Virus record (IMG/VR): IMGVR_UViG_3300008117_000712 | Coordinates: 1 to 55,629 of that record | Direction: 5' to 3' (one strand) | Source of the DNA: a virus | DNA: 55,629 nucleotides | Shown: positions 21,216 to 28,700 of the stretch, piece after piece | Layout of the letters: each line of letters opens with the position of its first letter | Position numbering within the stretch: position 1 is the first letter of the stretch | Position numbers and translations under genes: made by a program | The notes under the pieces: model-generated | Told to the model about the DNA's origin: nothing | Databases searched by the model: none | Seen by the model: the letters and a program-made list of their open reading frames with translations, nothing else

Positions 21216-23375
21216 ATGAATACCATTACAATAACCAAGATAGAAGAAGCATCCGCACCCAATAAGGGCAAGGCATTTCTCCTTGCTGGATCGTTCAGTC
21301 CATACACGGTTGGACACCATGAGGTTGCACGACAAGCCGCTGAACATGCTAAAGGTACAGGTCATACGCACTTCTACCATGGCATCGGTGGTGCGGCAAA
21401 GCAGACGCACGACGATCCATTGACACACGCACAGAAGAGATCCATTGTCCGTGCTGGTCACAGAGAACTCGCAAAGGAACACAAAGGGTTGAAGTTCCGT
21501 GCGATGGGATCGGAGCAAAGAGATCCATTCAGGCAACTTGCACACCTCGCGCAGAGGGGTCACAAGCACATCACGGTTGGTCTTGGCTCCGATCAGATGA
21601 AAGGCAAGTTGAAAAGGGAAATAGAGGGCAGCATTGCAAAAAAGGGTGGCATTGAGGACAAGACGGGAAAGATCCACAAGGTCAGGGTGGACTTCCATCA
21701 ACTTGGTGGAGAGAGACACGAAGGAGAGATGCCACGACATGAGGTGTTGAGTAGATTGAGGAAGGGAGACATCAGCGTTGCAAAGGCTGGTCGTCTTCGC
21801 AAGGCGGTTGCATCTGGTGATACAGAACTAGCACATGAACTCATGCCAAAGCACATGAATAAGCCAAAGTACTTCGGCATGATCAAGTCCGCACAATCGA
21901 AGATAGCAAAGCCAAAGAAGAAGGTGGTGAAAGAAGGCTACATGTCCTTCGCTGAGTTTGTTTCGGAGGACATCGAACTGATTCCCGTAACTAGAGATAG
22001 AGATGCAGGGAAGCCAAGGAAAGCAGAGGTTGTCCACAAGGACTATGGAACGAAGACCTACTCATCCGACAAGGTTGTGACTCGAAAGAATCATGGAGAG
22101 ATTCATCCTGGTTACGAACTTCATCAGCACTCCGTCGAGATGGACAACAACAGACCGAGTGGACCACAAAGGATTGTGAAGCACAAGTTCACGATAGTAC
22201 ACAAGGCAAGCGGAGATATCGCTGGAGAAATGCACGCTTGGGGTGGCAAACTTCATCCGAAGAAGGGCGTTGTGTTTGGGTCAAAAGGCAAGGCACTGAA
22301 GGTATCTCATCTTGAGATGCATCCCGAACACGGCAGCAAGAAGGTCGGAGCATCTTTGCCCGTTGAAATGTACAGACATCTTCATAGAAGAGGACATGCC
22401 ATTCAATCTGATTCAGTACAGAGCCACGGTGGAGCGCATGTGTGGAACACAATGCGTAATGATCGTGAACTCAAGAAGCACATGATGATCCATGATGATG
22501 ACAAGGTAGACACGAAGCAAAAACATGCATTTCAGACTCGCGCATATAGAAGACCAGAGAGACACATTTGGCACCAGTTCAGCAGAAGTTGGAGTGGCGG
22601 AAGAGATAATCCATCAAAGGTAGAACCAGAGTATGGAGTTGATCCCGACTTCAAGAGGACATTGATTCTTGCTGGTAAGAAGCGCAAGAAGAAGCCCGCT
22701 GTTGTATCGGAAGACATTGAGATGGCTGATATTCTTGTAAAGCCGAAGAGCGGTGGACTGAGTCCACGAAACTTTGAGAAGATGGTCGCACACAAAGGGT
22801 TGAAGCCAAAGAGATCTGGTAAGATTGCAAAGGGATACACTCTCTACACATCGGTTGATGCAACACATCCCGAATTTGAAGATCACCATATCGTGCATGA
22901 TGCAACAGGACATGTTGCGGGTGAAGTTTCGACTCGCACATCTGGCAACGACCACACGGTCATTCACACAGATGTTCATGGAGATCACACACAGAAAGTA
23001 ATAGGAAAATCCCTTGCCGTGCTTGCATATAAGCACCTTGCAAAGAAGAAGGGAAACCTACACAGCAGCAGTCTACAGAGTCCTGGTGGTGCATCCATAT
23101 GGAATAGACTTCGCAAGAATCCAAAGATGAAGGGTCAGGTCTTTCATAAGATGAGAGGACAGGCAGAGGTTCCTGCACACGATCTACCCGATAAGAAGAT
23201 ATGGGCAACAGATGTCAAAGGTGGAATGTCATCATCCAACAAAGATATTCCAAAGCCTCTTCCTCCATCGAAGCATCATGCCGCAGAGCATGAAAATGTG
23301 ATAGGATCGCGTCTTGTGATCAGACCCATAAAAAAGACTAAATATAAAAGTACCAAAACAGGAGAAACAAAATGA
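21216..23375 (+). CDS. three-domain virion polyprotein: nucleotidyltransferase + two GNAT-like domains
   Basis: 719 residues. Residues 20-240 contain FLLAGSFSPYTVGHHEV, a nucleotidyltransferase GxFxPxxxGH motif (TVGH), and VGLGSDQMKG, as in NMN/pantetheine adenylyltransferase folds. Residues 243-254 (MSFAEFVSEDIE) look like an internal capsid-targeting/cleavage segment, and VVSEDIE recurs at 496-502. After each comes a GNAT-like domain: SHLEMHPEHGSKKVGASL with SVQSHGGAHVWNTM near 365-415, and DVHGDHTQKVIGKSLAV with SLQSPGGASIWNRL near 585-630. I infer cleavage by the prohead protease into three injected proteins. Substrates are unknown. Confidence 0.75.
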   Translation: MNTITITKIEEASAPNKGKAFLLAGSFSPYTVGHHEVARQAAEHAKGTGHTHFYHGIGGAAKQTHDDPLTHAQKRSIVRAGHRELAKEHKGLKFRAMGSEQRDPFRQLAHLAQRGHKHITVGLGSDQMKGKLKREIEGSIAKKGGIEDKTGKIHKVRVDFHQLGGERHEGEMPRHEVLSRLRKGDISVAKAGRLRKAVASGDTELAHELMPKHMNKPKYFGMIKSAQSKIAKPKKKVVKEGYMSFAEFVSEDIELIPVTRDRDAGKPRKAEVVHKDYGTKTYSSDKVVTRKNHGEIHPGYELHQHSVEMDNNRPSGPQRIVKHKFTIVHKASGDIAGEMHAWGGKLHPKKGVVFGSKGKALKVSHLEMHPEHGSKKVGASLPVEMYRHLHRRGHAIQSDSVQSHGGAHVWNTMRNDRELKKHMMIHDDDKVDTKQKHAFQTRAYRRPERHIWHQFSRSWSGGRDNPSKVEPEYGVDPDFKRTLILAGKKRKKKPAVVSEDIEMADILVKPKSGGLSPRNFEKMVAHKGLKPKRSGKIAKGYTLYTSVDATHPEFEDHHIVHDATGHVAGEVSTRTSGNDHTVIHTDVHGDHTQKVIGKSLAVLAYKHLAKKKGNLHSSSLQSPGGASIWNRLRKNPKMKGQVFHKMRGQAEVPAHDLPDKKIWATDVKGGMSSSNKDIPKPLPPSKHHAAEHENVIGSRLVIRPIKKTKYKSTKTGETK
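23337..23344 (+). promoter_or_regulatory. late promoter (ACTAAATA)
   Basis: ACTAAATA lies within the end of the polyprotein gene, 27 bases before the next ATG (23372), which also has ACAGGAGAAACAAA as ribosome-binding site. Confidence 0.5.
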
Positions 23376-24172
23376 GCATTCCAAACATTCAGCAGCAACT
23401 TTACCTCAAGAAAGCACTCAATGAGGACACCGATGGGATGTTCGATCATCCAACTCTTGATGAAGGTTCCTATGTTCACTCAAAGAAGCAACTCAAGAAA
23501 GCCGTCAAGGGTTCAAAGAGAGAGATTGTCAAGGCACTCAAGCGCGGCAACAAGAAAGATGCTGAGTTTTGGATGCAGAACAAGAAGGACGCAGAGTCAC
23601 AAATGTCTGAATCCATTGCTGAAGGTTCTTATGTTCACTCAAAGAACCAACTAAAGAAGGCTGTCAAAGGTTCAAAGAGAGAGATTGTCAAGGCAATGAA
23701 GCGCGGCAACAAGAAGGATGCAGAGTTTTGGATGCAGAACAAAAAGGATGCAGAATCACAAATGTCTGAATCCATTACTGAAGGTTTGCTCCGCAGATAC
23801 AACGAACTCACAGAAGGATCACGCGGTCTTGCTCGTTATCAGCGCATCGTAAAGGCATTGACAAAAAAGGCCGCTTCTTTGAAATCCACCCCAAAGCCAA
23901 CAACAATGGCTGGTGATGAAGCACTTCATAAGAGAACTATGAATAAACTAAAACTTTCAAAGGGTCAGCAGTTGCGTGACCGTGTGCAGATTTCTCGCGA
24001 ACGCATGAGGGCTGGATTGGCTCCAAGCATTCCATCAAAGACCGTGAGTCCCGCTCAAGGTGATGAGACAGGAACATGGAGAATCAAGTCTGGTGCTGAT
24101 CGCGCGCCAAAAACAGTTTTAAAGTATCGCGCAGCATCGGCAGCAAAAGCAGCAAAAGGAAAGGCCAAGTAA
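23372..24172 (+). CDS. tandem-repeat precursor of basic virion peptides
   Basis: 266 residues; ATG overlaps the upstream TGA. Residues 32-84 and 85-137 are near-identical 53-residue basic units (SYVHSKKQLKKAVKGSKREI; KKDAEFWMQNKKDAESQ). Each unit is bounded by [LI]xE/G sites: LDE/G (31), IAE/G (84), ITE/G (137), and another LTE/G at 148. This matches the T4 prohead protease rule. The C-terminal third has the recurring helix QQLRDRVQISRERMRAGL and a Lys/Ala tail. It is probably cut during head maturation into small packaged peptides, like T4 internal peptides II and VII. Confidence 0.75.
   Translation: MSIPNIQQQLYLKKALNEDTDGMFDHPTLDEGSYVHSKKQLKKAVKGSKREIVKALKRGNKKDAEFWMQNKKDAESQMSESIAEGSYVHSKNQLKKAVKGSKREIVKAMKRGNKKDAEFWMQNKKDAESQMSESITEGLLRRYNELTEGSRGLARYQRIVKALTKKAASLKSTPKPTTMAGDEALHKRTMNKLKLSKGQQLRDRVQISRERMRAGLAPSIPSKTVSPAQGDETGTWRIKSGADRAPKTVLKYRAASAAKAAKGKAK
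23465..23623 (+). repeat. 159-base coding repeat, unit 1
   Basis: Encodes residues 32-84 of the repeat protein. The unit is followed directly by unit 2 with a few substitutions. Confidence 0.88.
23624..23782 (+). repeat. 159-base coding repeat, unit 2
   Basis: Encodes residues 85-137, differing from unit 1 at only a few residues (KK/KN, AL/AM, IA/IT), so the duplication is recent or under strong constraint. Confidence 0.88.
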
Positions 24173-25165
24173 ATGAACAATCAGTTTCTACAACATCTCA
24201 AGTCCATCACTCCTCAAGGCAAGGCCGAGGAGAAGAAGATATTCATCTCAGCAGAACGACTCAAGGAGTTGGAGGCAGAAGAACTTGATGAGGCCACACG
24301 CTCCAAGTATCTAAAGGTATATGGTAAGCACAAGGTTGGAACTGATACAGGCGCACTTGAACTTGCAAGAAAGAAGCACGATGCTGCCATCATGCGTCGC
24401 GGTGGTGCTTCTCCAGAGGCAGTTAAGAGGGGACTAGCCAATGAATATGGCATAGACCACGAAGTTGATATGGCAAAGTATAGATTTGCAAACAAGAGGG
24501 CTAAACACTTAGATAAAGCGATTGCCAATTATAATAGAAAAGCAAGCAAGTCAACGAACGAGGCCGTATCAACCAATGACCCAAACAGAGGTCGCATGGG
24601 AAGAGCAAAGCCAAAACTACCACCTGGTCTAGATCCTTATGATATGTACAGCAAGGGTGAGATTCAACCATATGGTGGCAAACTTCAGAAGAGACTTCGC
24701 TCAATGAGTGCAGAAGATCGCAAGAGATACTATCAGCAGATCGGCATTCGTTCACGCGCTGCAAGCCGTAGTGGAAAGACTCAGAGATTGTTTCCTATGA
24801 CTGAAGGCGTTAAGAGGATGCGTAGGCTTCGCTCTGCGCGATTTGGGCAACAGGGAACCACGAAGGAACTTGATGCTGCCTATGATAAGGAACTCTCCAA
24901 GGTGAGCGCAAGCCGTCTTCGTCGTGGCGGTGCGCCAAAGCAGACCGTTCGTGCGTTCTTCACAGACAAGCCAACCACAAAGGCAGCGGACAAGGCATAT
25001 TCGAAGTTCTCCAAGGATGCAATGAACAAGGCAAGTGCCAAGGGCAAGAAGATCTTCGAAGCAACTAAGGTTGGCAAGAAGATCAAGCGCAAGATTGTGA
25101 AAGCAAAAAACAGGCTTCGCAACATCGGAAGAAGAGTAGTAGATACACTTGGCAATGAAGACTAG
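24173..25165 (+). CDS. basic virion protein with MNN.FL.HL leader
   Basis: 330 residues, starting right after the previous stop. The leader MNNQFLQHLKSITPQGKAEE matches that of 18563. A motif RRGGAs..aVkrg occurs twice (IMRRGGASPEAVKRGL and LRRGGAPKQTVRAFF) and again in the product at 26069. Very basic (Lys/Arg) with helical segments; the C-terminus KKIKRKIVKAKNRLRNIGRR suggests DNA binding. Likely head core or cargo. Confidence 0.68.
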   Translation: MNNQFLQHLKSITPQGKAEEKKIFISAERLKELEAEELDEATRSKYLKVYGKHKVGTDTGALELARKKHDAAIMRRGGASPEAVKRGLANEYGIDHEVDMAKYRFANKRAKHLDKAIANYNRKASKSTNEAVSTNDPNRGRMGRAKPKLPPGLDPYDMYSKGEIQPYGGKLQKRLRSMSAEDRKRYYQQIGIRSRAASRSGKTQRLFPMTEGVKRMRRLRSARFGQQGTTKELDAAYDKELSKVSASRLRRGGAPKQTVRAFFTDKPTTKAADKAYSKFSKDAMNKASAKGKKIFEATKVGKKIKRKIVKAKNRLRNIGRRVVDTLGNED

Positions 25166-26105
25166 AGATCTTAAATCACTATCAGAAACAATCGCATCCG
25201 TGGTCGATCCAATCGATAAGGAACGCGCACAGATGCTACAGGAAGGCTTTCTCAACTCGTTGACCGAGAAGGCTCGTCAGATCGCTTCCAAGGAAATGGA
25301 AGATGAAGGCGAAGAGGAAGAAGACGAGGACGAGATGGAGGATGAAGGCGAAGAGGAAGAGAAGCCAACCTCCAAGAAGAAAAAGGCCAAGATGGATGAG
25401 GCTTATCCAACGACTTATGTACCAGAACCAAAGCCAGTAAAGCCAGAACCAAAGCCAGTAAAGCCAAAGAAGAAATTGAGTGATTATAGATCAAAGCCTT
25501 ATCCAAAACTCACCAATGAGGACATCGAACTTGCAGAGAAGGCAGCACCTGGCTATGAGGATTGGGCATCCGATCCCAAGGTCAAGGCATCCTTCAAGAA
25601 GCAATACGGCAAGCGTTGGAAGGAAGTCATGTACGGACACTCATGGAACCTTGCCAAGCAGGAAAACAAGTTGGGTTTGGATGAAGAAGAACAGTTGGAT
25701 GAATTGACTGATGCCCTTATTAGCAGGGCAAGGAACAAGGCAATCCTACGAGGTCCAGAGAAGCGTGGTTTTGTTAAGAAAGCAACAAAGAGACTCCAAT
25801 CAAGCGGAGCAATGGCTCCACGACCAAGCACTTCGACGGAACGCGATTCACAGTGGAACAAAGCATTCAATGAAGAAACTGATTTGGATGAAGCAGTATC
25901 CGCCAAGCGTATGCGTATCATCCGCAAGTATGTCAAGGGAAATAAGAGAGTTCCAGAGCATCTGAAGGACTACATGGAGAGATCCTTCAAGAAGAAGAGG
26001 TTCAAGGACAAGCAACTCTCCGATGGTAGAGGAGCAGTCGGTGCATTGGAGACTCGTACAAGGCAAGTATGGCTCGTCGTGGTGAAGCAACACAAGAGAC
26101 AGTAA
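25155..26105 (+). CDS. virion protein with acidic linker, probably frameshifted at its 3' end
   Basis: 316 residues from the ATG at 25155, overlapping the upstream gene. It has the leader KTRDLKSLSETIASVV (LSE/T), a second site MLQEGFLNSLTE, an acidic block near 50-75, Pro/Lys repeats (PEPKPVKPEPKPVK), then basic helices. The last 15 residues (TRTRQVWLVVVKQHKRQ) look out of frame. The -1 frame (GDSYKASMARRGEATQETV) continues naturally into 26069-26407 and contains the RRG motif of the neighbouring gene. A one-base change near 26040 may have split one gene. Confidence 0.66.
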   Translation: MKTRDLKSLSETIASVVDPIDKERAQMLQEGFLNSLTEKARQIASKEMEDEGEEEEDEDEMEDEGEEEEKPTSKKKKAKMDEAYPTTYVPEPKPVKPEPKPVKPKKKLSDYRSKPYPKLTNEDIELAEKAAPGYEDWASDPKVKASFKKQYGKRWKEVMYGHSWNLAKQENKLGLDEEEQLDELTDALISRARNKAILRGPEKRGFVKKATKRLQSSGAMAPRPSTSTERDSQWNKAFNEETDLDEAVSAKRMRIIRKYVKGNKRVPEHLKDYMERSFKKKRFKDKQLSDGRGAVGALETRTRQVWLVVVKQHKRQ

Positions 26106-26407
26106 GGGGTGCGGGAAGCCGCCTTTCCAAGAAGGGCAAGTATACTCTCAAGGCAGGAAAACTAGCCACACAGCATGACAATGCAATCTCCCGTTTCCGC
26201 ACGAAGGTTCGCACGGCAGAGTTGTTTGGCAGGGAAACCGATAAGGGAGCAAAGAGAGAGCGTCAACAGGCACAGGCCAAGTTCCGCATGGATGCTCGTC
26301 ACGGAGATTTTGGTTATAATGACATAATTACTCCCGAGATCAAGAAGGCTGGCCTGAGAGCGCGTTACAACTACGAAAAGAGATACGGTAGACTAAAGGG
26401 AAAGTAA
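26069..26407 (+). CDS. C-terminal part of, or gene coupled to, the 25155 gene
   Basis: 112 residues, basic (RLSKKGKYTLKAGKLATQHD; KRERQQAQAKFRMDARHG). It overlaps the 25155 frame by 37 bases and has no good ribosome-binding site. It is more likely the displaced C-terminus of that protein than an independent gene. Confidence 0.55.
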   Translation: MARRGEATQETVRGAGSRLSKKGKYTLKAGKLATQHDNAISRFRTKVRTAELFGRETDKGAKRERQQAQAKFRMDARHGDFGYNDIITPEIKKAGLRARYNYEKRYGRLKGK

Positions 26408-26423
26408 TAAAAGGAGATAGATC

Positions 26424-26540
26424 ATGGCAAAAGTGAAGACACCCGCAAGACCACGCATTCGGGAACTAAAGCATCAGTTGTACATCAAGGCATTGAACCG
26501 CAAGAAGAACCTTGATGGGTGCAATGGTAGAAAATACTAA
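26424..26540 (+). CDS. 38-residue basic peptide
   Basis: AAAGGAGATAGATC precedes the ATG. The peptide is Lys/Arg-rich (KTPARPRIRELKHQLYIKAL). Its TAA lies inside the late promoter ACTAAATA of the next gene. It could be packaged; no targeting peptide is present. Confidence 0.6.
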   Translation: MAKVKTPARPRIRELKHQLYIKALNRKKNLDGCNGRKY

Positions 26541-26543
26541 ATA
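26536..26543 (+). promoter_or_regulatory. late promoter (ACTAAATA)
   Basis: Overlaps the stop of the 38-residue peptide gene. The next ATG (26616) is 72 bases downstream after CGAAAGGTAAGAAA, so this transcript has a normal leader. Confidence 0.5.
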
Positions 26544-26615
26544 TTCAAACACGCACTGATATTCTAGAACCTATCAGCGCACTCACATAGTTTCGAAACT
26601 ACGAAAGGTAAGAAA

Positions 26616-27602
26616 ATGGCAATCAATAGAGACGCATACAAGTCACTCGTAGAGTCAGTCAATGAGGCTGTCTCTGCACCATCAGTGGGTGCATCAAAGG
26701 GTGCAGCCCGTGTAAGAGGCGGAAGAACTTCCTCGACTGCATCATCCAAGCCATCGAATCTCCAATGGGGTTCATCGGCAATCGGTGGAGCAATGAACGC
26801 AACTGAACTTGCACAATGGCTTGCATCACAGCAAGGAAGTGGAAAGCAAGGCCCATCAGTCGGCGTTGCTGACACAGCAATGGGTGTTGCGAAGGGATCG
26901 GCAGCAAAGAACCTCTCCAGCGTATCTGGAAGAGGTGGCTCAAACACACAGCGTGCAGCAGCATCATCTTCTGGGTGGGGTGGCTCTGGTGTCTACGGTG
27001 CAAAGAATGCAGAAGATCTTGCCCGTATCCTAAATCAAATGCAGAATGATGGGCCATCTGTTTCGACGGGTGCATCAAAGGGTGGCATGAAGTCACGAAA
27101 CAATCCACTCTCAAGTCGCAAGCCAGGATCAACGAGTTCATCTAAGCCAGCAGCAAAGAAGCCAACCGTTTCCGTTGCTGATGTTCAAGAAGCACTTGAT
27201 ATCCTTGCAGAGGCTCAACTAAACGAGTGGCCGATCAATATTGGTGGCCGCACTGCAAACAATGCATCTGAACTTGCACAGATCCTAAACTCAATGCAGA
27301 ATTCAGGAAAGCCATCGGGTTCAACTCCATCTGTTTCTAAGGGAGTTGCTGGTGCTGCCCCAAGAGGAAACCTCCTATCAAACCGTAGACCAGGTACAAC
27401 TACAACGGCAAAGCCAGCACCAAAGGCTCCAACAGTTGGAGTTGGTGGCATAGGAGCAATGTCTGAAGAATGGGACATCCTTGACGAGATCCTCGCAGAA
27501 GGTCTTGAACTCTACGGGGAAGAAGGACTCGCAGAGATCCTTGCTCACTTCGCAGAGACTGGCGAGATGTCCGAAGAACTCGCTGATCTTCTTGGCGAAT
27601 AA
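26616..27602 (+). CDS. repeat-containing virion protein, core/scaffold candidate
   Basis: 328 residues. The leader YKSLVESVNEAVSAPS has an LVE/S site. Three repeats of a helix-linker unit follow: GAMNATELAQWLASQQGSG, GAKNAEDLARILNQMQNDG and ANNASELAQILNSMQNSG, each followed by PSVS-type Ser/Gly linkers. The C-terminus is acidic and helical (ILDEILAEGLELYGEEG, ..SEELADLLGE), with an LAE/G site. Acidic amphipathic tails are typical of scaffold or core proteins, but this is inference. It has its own late promoter and terminator. Confidence 0.66.
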   Translation: MAINRDAYKSLVESVNEAVSAPSVGASKGAARVRGGRTSSTASSKPSNLQWGSSAIGGAMNATELAQWLASQQGSGKQGPSVGVADTAMGVAKGSAAKNLSSVSGRGGSNTQRAAASSSGWGGSGVYGAKNAEDLARILNQMQNDGPSVSTGASKGGMKSRNNPLSSRKPGSTSSSKPAAKKPTVSVADVQEALDILAEAQLNEWPINIGGRTANNASELAQILNSMQNSGKPSGSTPSVSKGVAGAAPRGNLLSNRRPGTTTTAKPAPKAPTVGVGGIGAMSEEWDILDEILAEGLELYGEEGLAEILAHFAETGEMSEELADLLGE

Positions 27603-27628
27603 TCAAACTTAGTTAAACTTAGTCACAA

Positions 27629-27660
27629 GGGGAGAGGGTAAAACCTCTCCCCTGTTATTT
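27629..27660 (+). terminator. Rho-independent terminator
   Basis: Perfect 9-base stem, GGGGAGAGG (27629-27637) with CCTCTCCCC (27644-27652), followed by TGTTATTT. The same stem motif is used at 21172. Confidence 0.85.
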
Positions 27661-27668
27661 CATAAATA
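27661..27668 (+). promoter_or_regulatory. late promoter (CATAAATA), leaderless gene
   Basis: Immediately downstream of a terminator. Only 4 bases separate the element from the ATG at 27673, and no Shine-Dalgarno sequence is present. Confidence 0.62.
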
Positions 27669-27672
27669 CATC

Positions 27673-28164
27673 ATGGAGGATTATCTTGGAATGGCCGATT
27701 CTTTAACATCAAGCATCACTAGAGTTCTCATGGAGAGTCATGATACGGACTTGTCTGGCAAGTTCTCATTATTCACTCTTTATTCGGACAACAGTTCAGT
27801 TCTTCACATCTTCGAAGACGAGGAAACCTTTGAAGCCATGAAATACAAGTTTTCATCAGATGACAACATCAAGCGTCTCGGTGCCTCAAGGTTGCCAGAG
27901 AACACTACCTTCAAGAAACTTTCAGAATCAATAGAGCGCAAGTTCGATGTGCCAAGAGAAACAATCTCAGTCCGCACACACGATCCCATGCCCAAGGAAC
28001 AGCCACAGCCCAAGAAGGTTGTGAATGAAATGAGGAAGGCTCCCATGCCCTCAAGGGCAGAGAAAGATTCTCAAACCAACCAAGACAGCAGATGCCTCAG
28101 ATGGAGGCACCCAAGGAAGAGCCTACAATCAACTCCTTCCGCCCCGCAACGAACCAAAAAATAG
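27673..28164 (+). CDS. virion-associated protein, probably frameshifted
   Basis: 163 residues as read. The N-terminus (SLTSSITRVLMESHDTDLSG) has an LME/S site like the cargo proteins. The first 125 residues look natural (LFTLYSDNSSVLHIFEDEE). After about residue 138 the reading changes character (QDSRCLRWRHPRKS). The -1 frame instead reads MPQMEAPKEEPTINSFRP... to a stop at 28208, 3 bases before the next gene, and is the likelier true C-terminus. Function unknown. Confidence 0.6.
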   Translation: MEDYLGMADSLTSSITRVLMESHDTDLSGKFSLFTLYSDNSSVLHIFEDEETFEAMKYKFSSDDNIKRLGASRLPENTTFKKLSESIERKFDVPRETISVRTHDPMPKEQPQPKKVVNEMRKAPMPSRAEKDSQTNQDSRCLRWRHPRKSLQSTPSAPQRTKK

Positions 28165-28211
28165 ATCTGTCCAAGTTGAACAGCGGCGACAGACCAATGC
28201 TAGGATGAACC

Positions 28212-28685
28212 ATGGCCGAAAAGAAAGATAAAGAATCAAAAGAGAAGTCATCATCCAACGAGAAAACATATCTCGTCAAGTACAGGCTCAAGGGCGAGAA
28301 GGGAAGGACTCCTCGCAAGATCACTGTACAGGCATTGAACCAAGCCGATGCCAAGAAGACTGCAATAGCAACCATTCCTGGTGCAGAAGTTGTCGGTGGG
28401 GCAAAGGAACTCAGCGAAGGTGTGCTTGACTTTGCGGGTCGATTGGGTAAGTTTGCAAGTAGATGCGCTGGTAGACTCTGCCATGCCTATTCAAGTAGCC
28501 CAATCAGGGACAAGGGAAGCATCTCCACCACAAGAAAGATATTCACAAGAGAACTAGCCCACATGGCTGGAAACAAACTCATGGATATTGGTGGAGAAGA
28601 TGCAAGACCAATGTCAAAGATGCGATTCTCAAGTGGCAGAAAGAAGAAAAAGACAACTACTAGAAAAAAGAAACGATCACCATAA
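28212..28685 (+). CDS. basic protein, probably virion-associated
   Basis: 157 residues. Lys/Glu-rich start (MAEKKDKESKEKSSSNEKTY), a compact segment (YRLKGEKGRTPRKITVQALN, then ADAKKTAIATIPGAEV), a possible LSE/G site (KELSEGVLDFAG), and a very basic C-terminus (GRKKKKTTTRKKKRSP). The sites and tail fit packaging with DNA. No family recognised. Confidence 0.62.
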   Translation: MAEKKDKESKEKSSSNEKTYLVKYRLKGEKGRTPRKITVQALNQADAKKTAIATIPGAEVVGGAKELSEGVLDFAGRLGKFASRCAGRLCHAYSSSPIRDKGSISTTRKIFTRELAHMAGNKLMDIGGEDARPMSKMRFSSGRKKKKTTTRKKKRSP

Positions 28686-28700
28686 TACTTGAGGTGAGTA

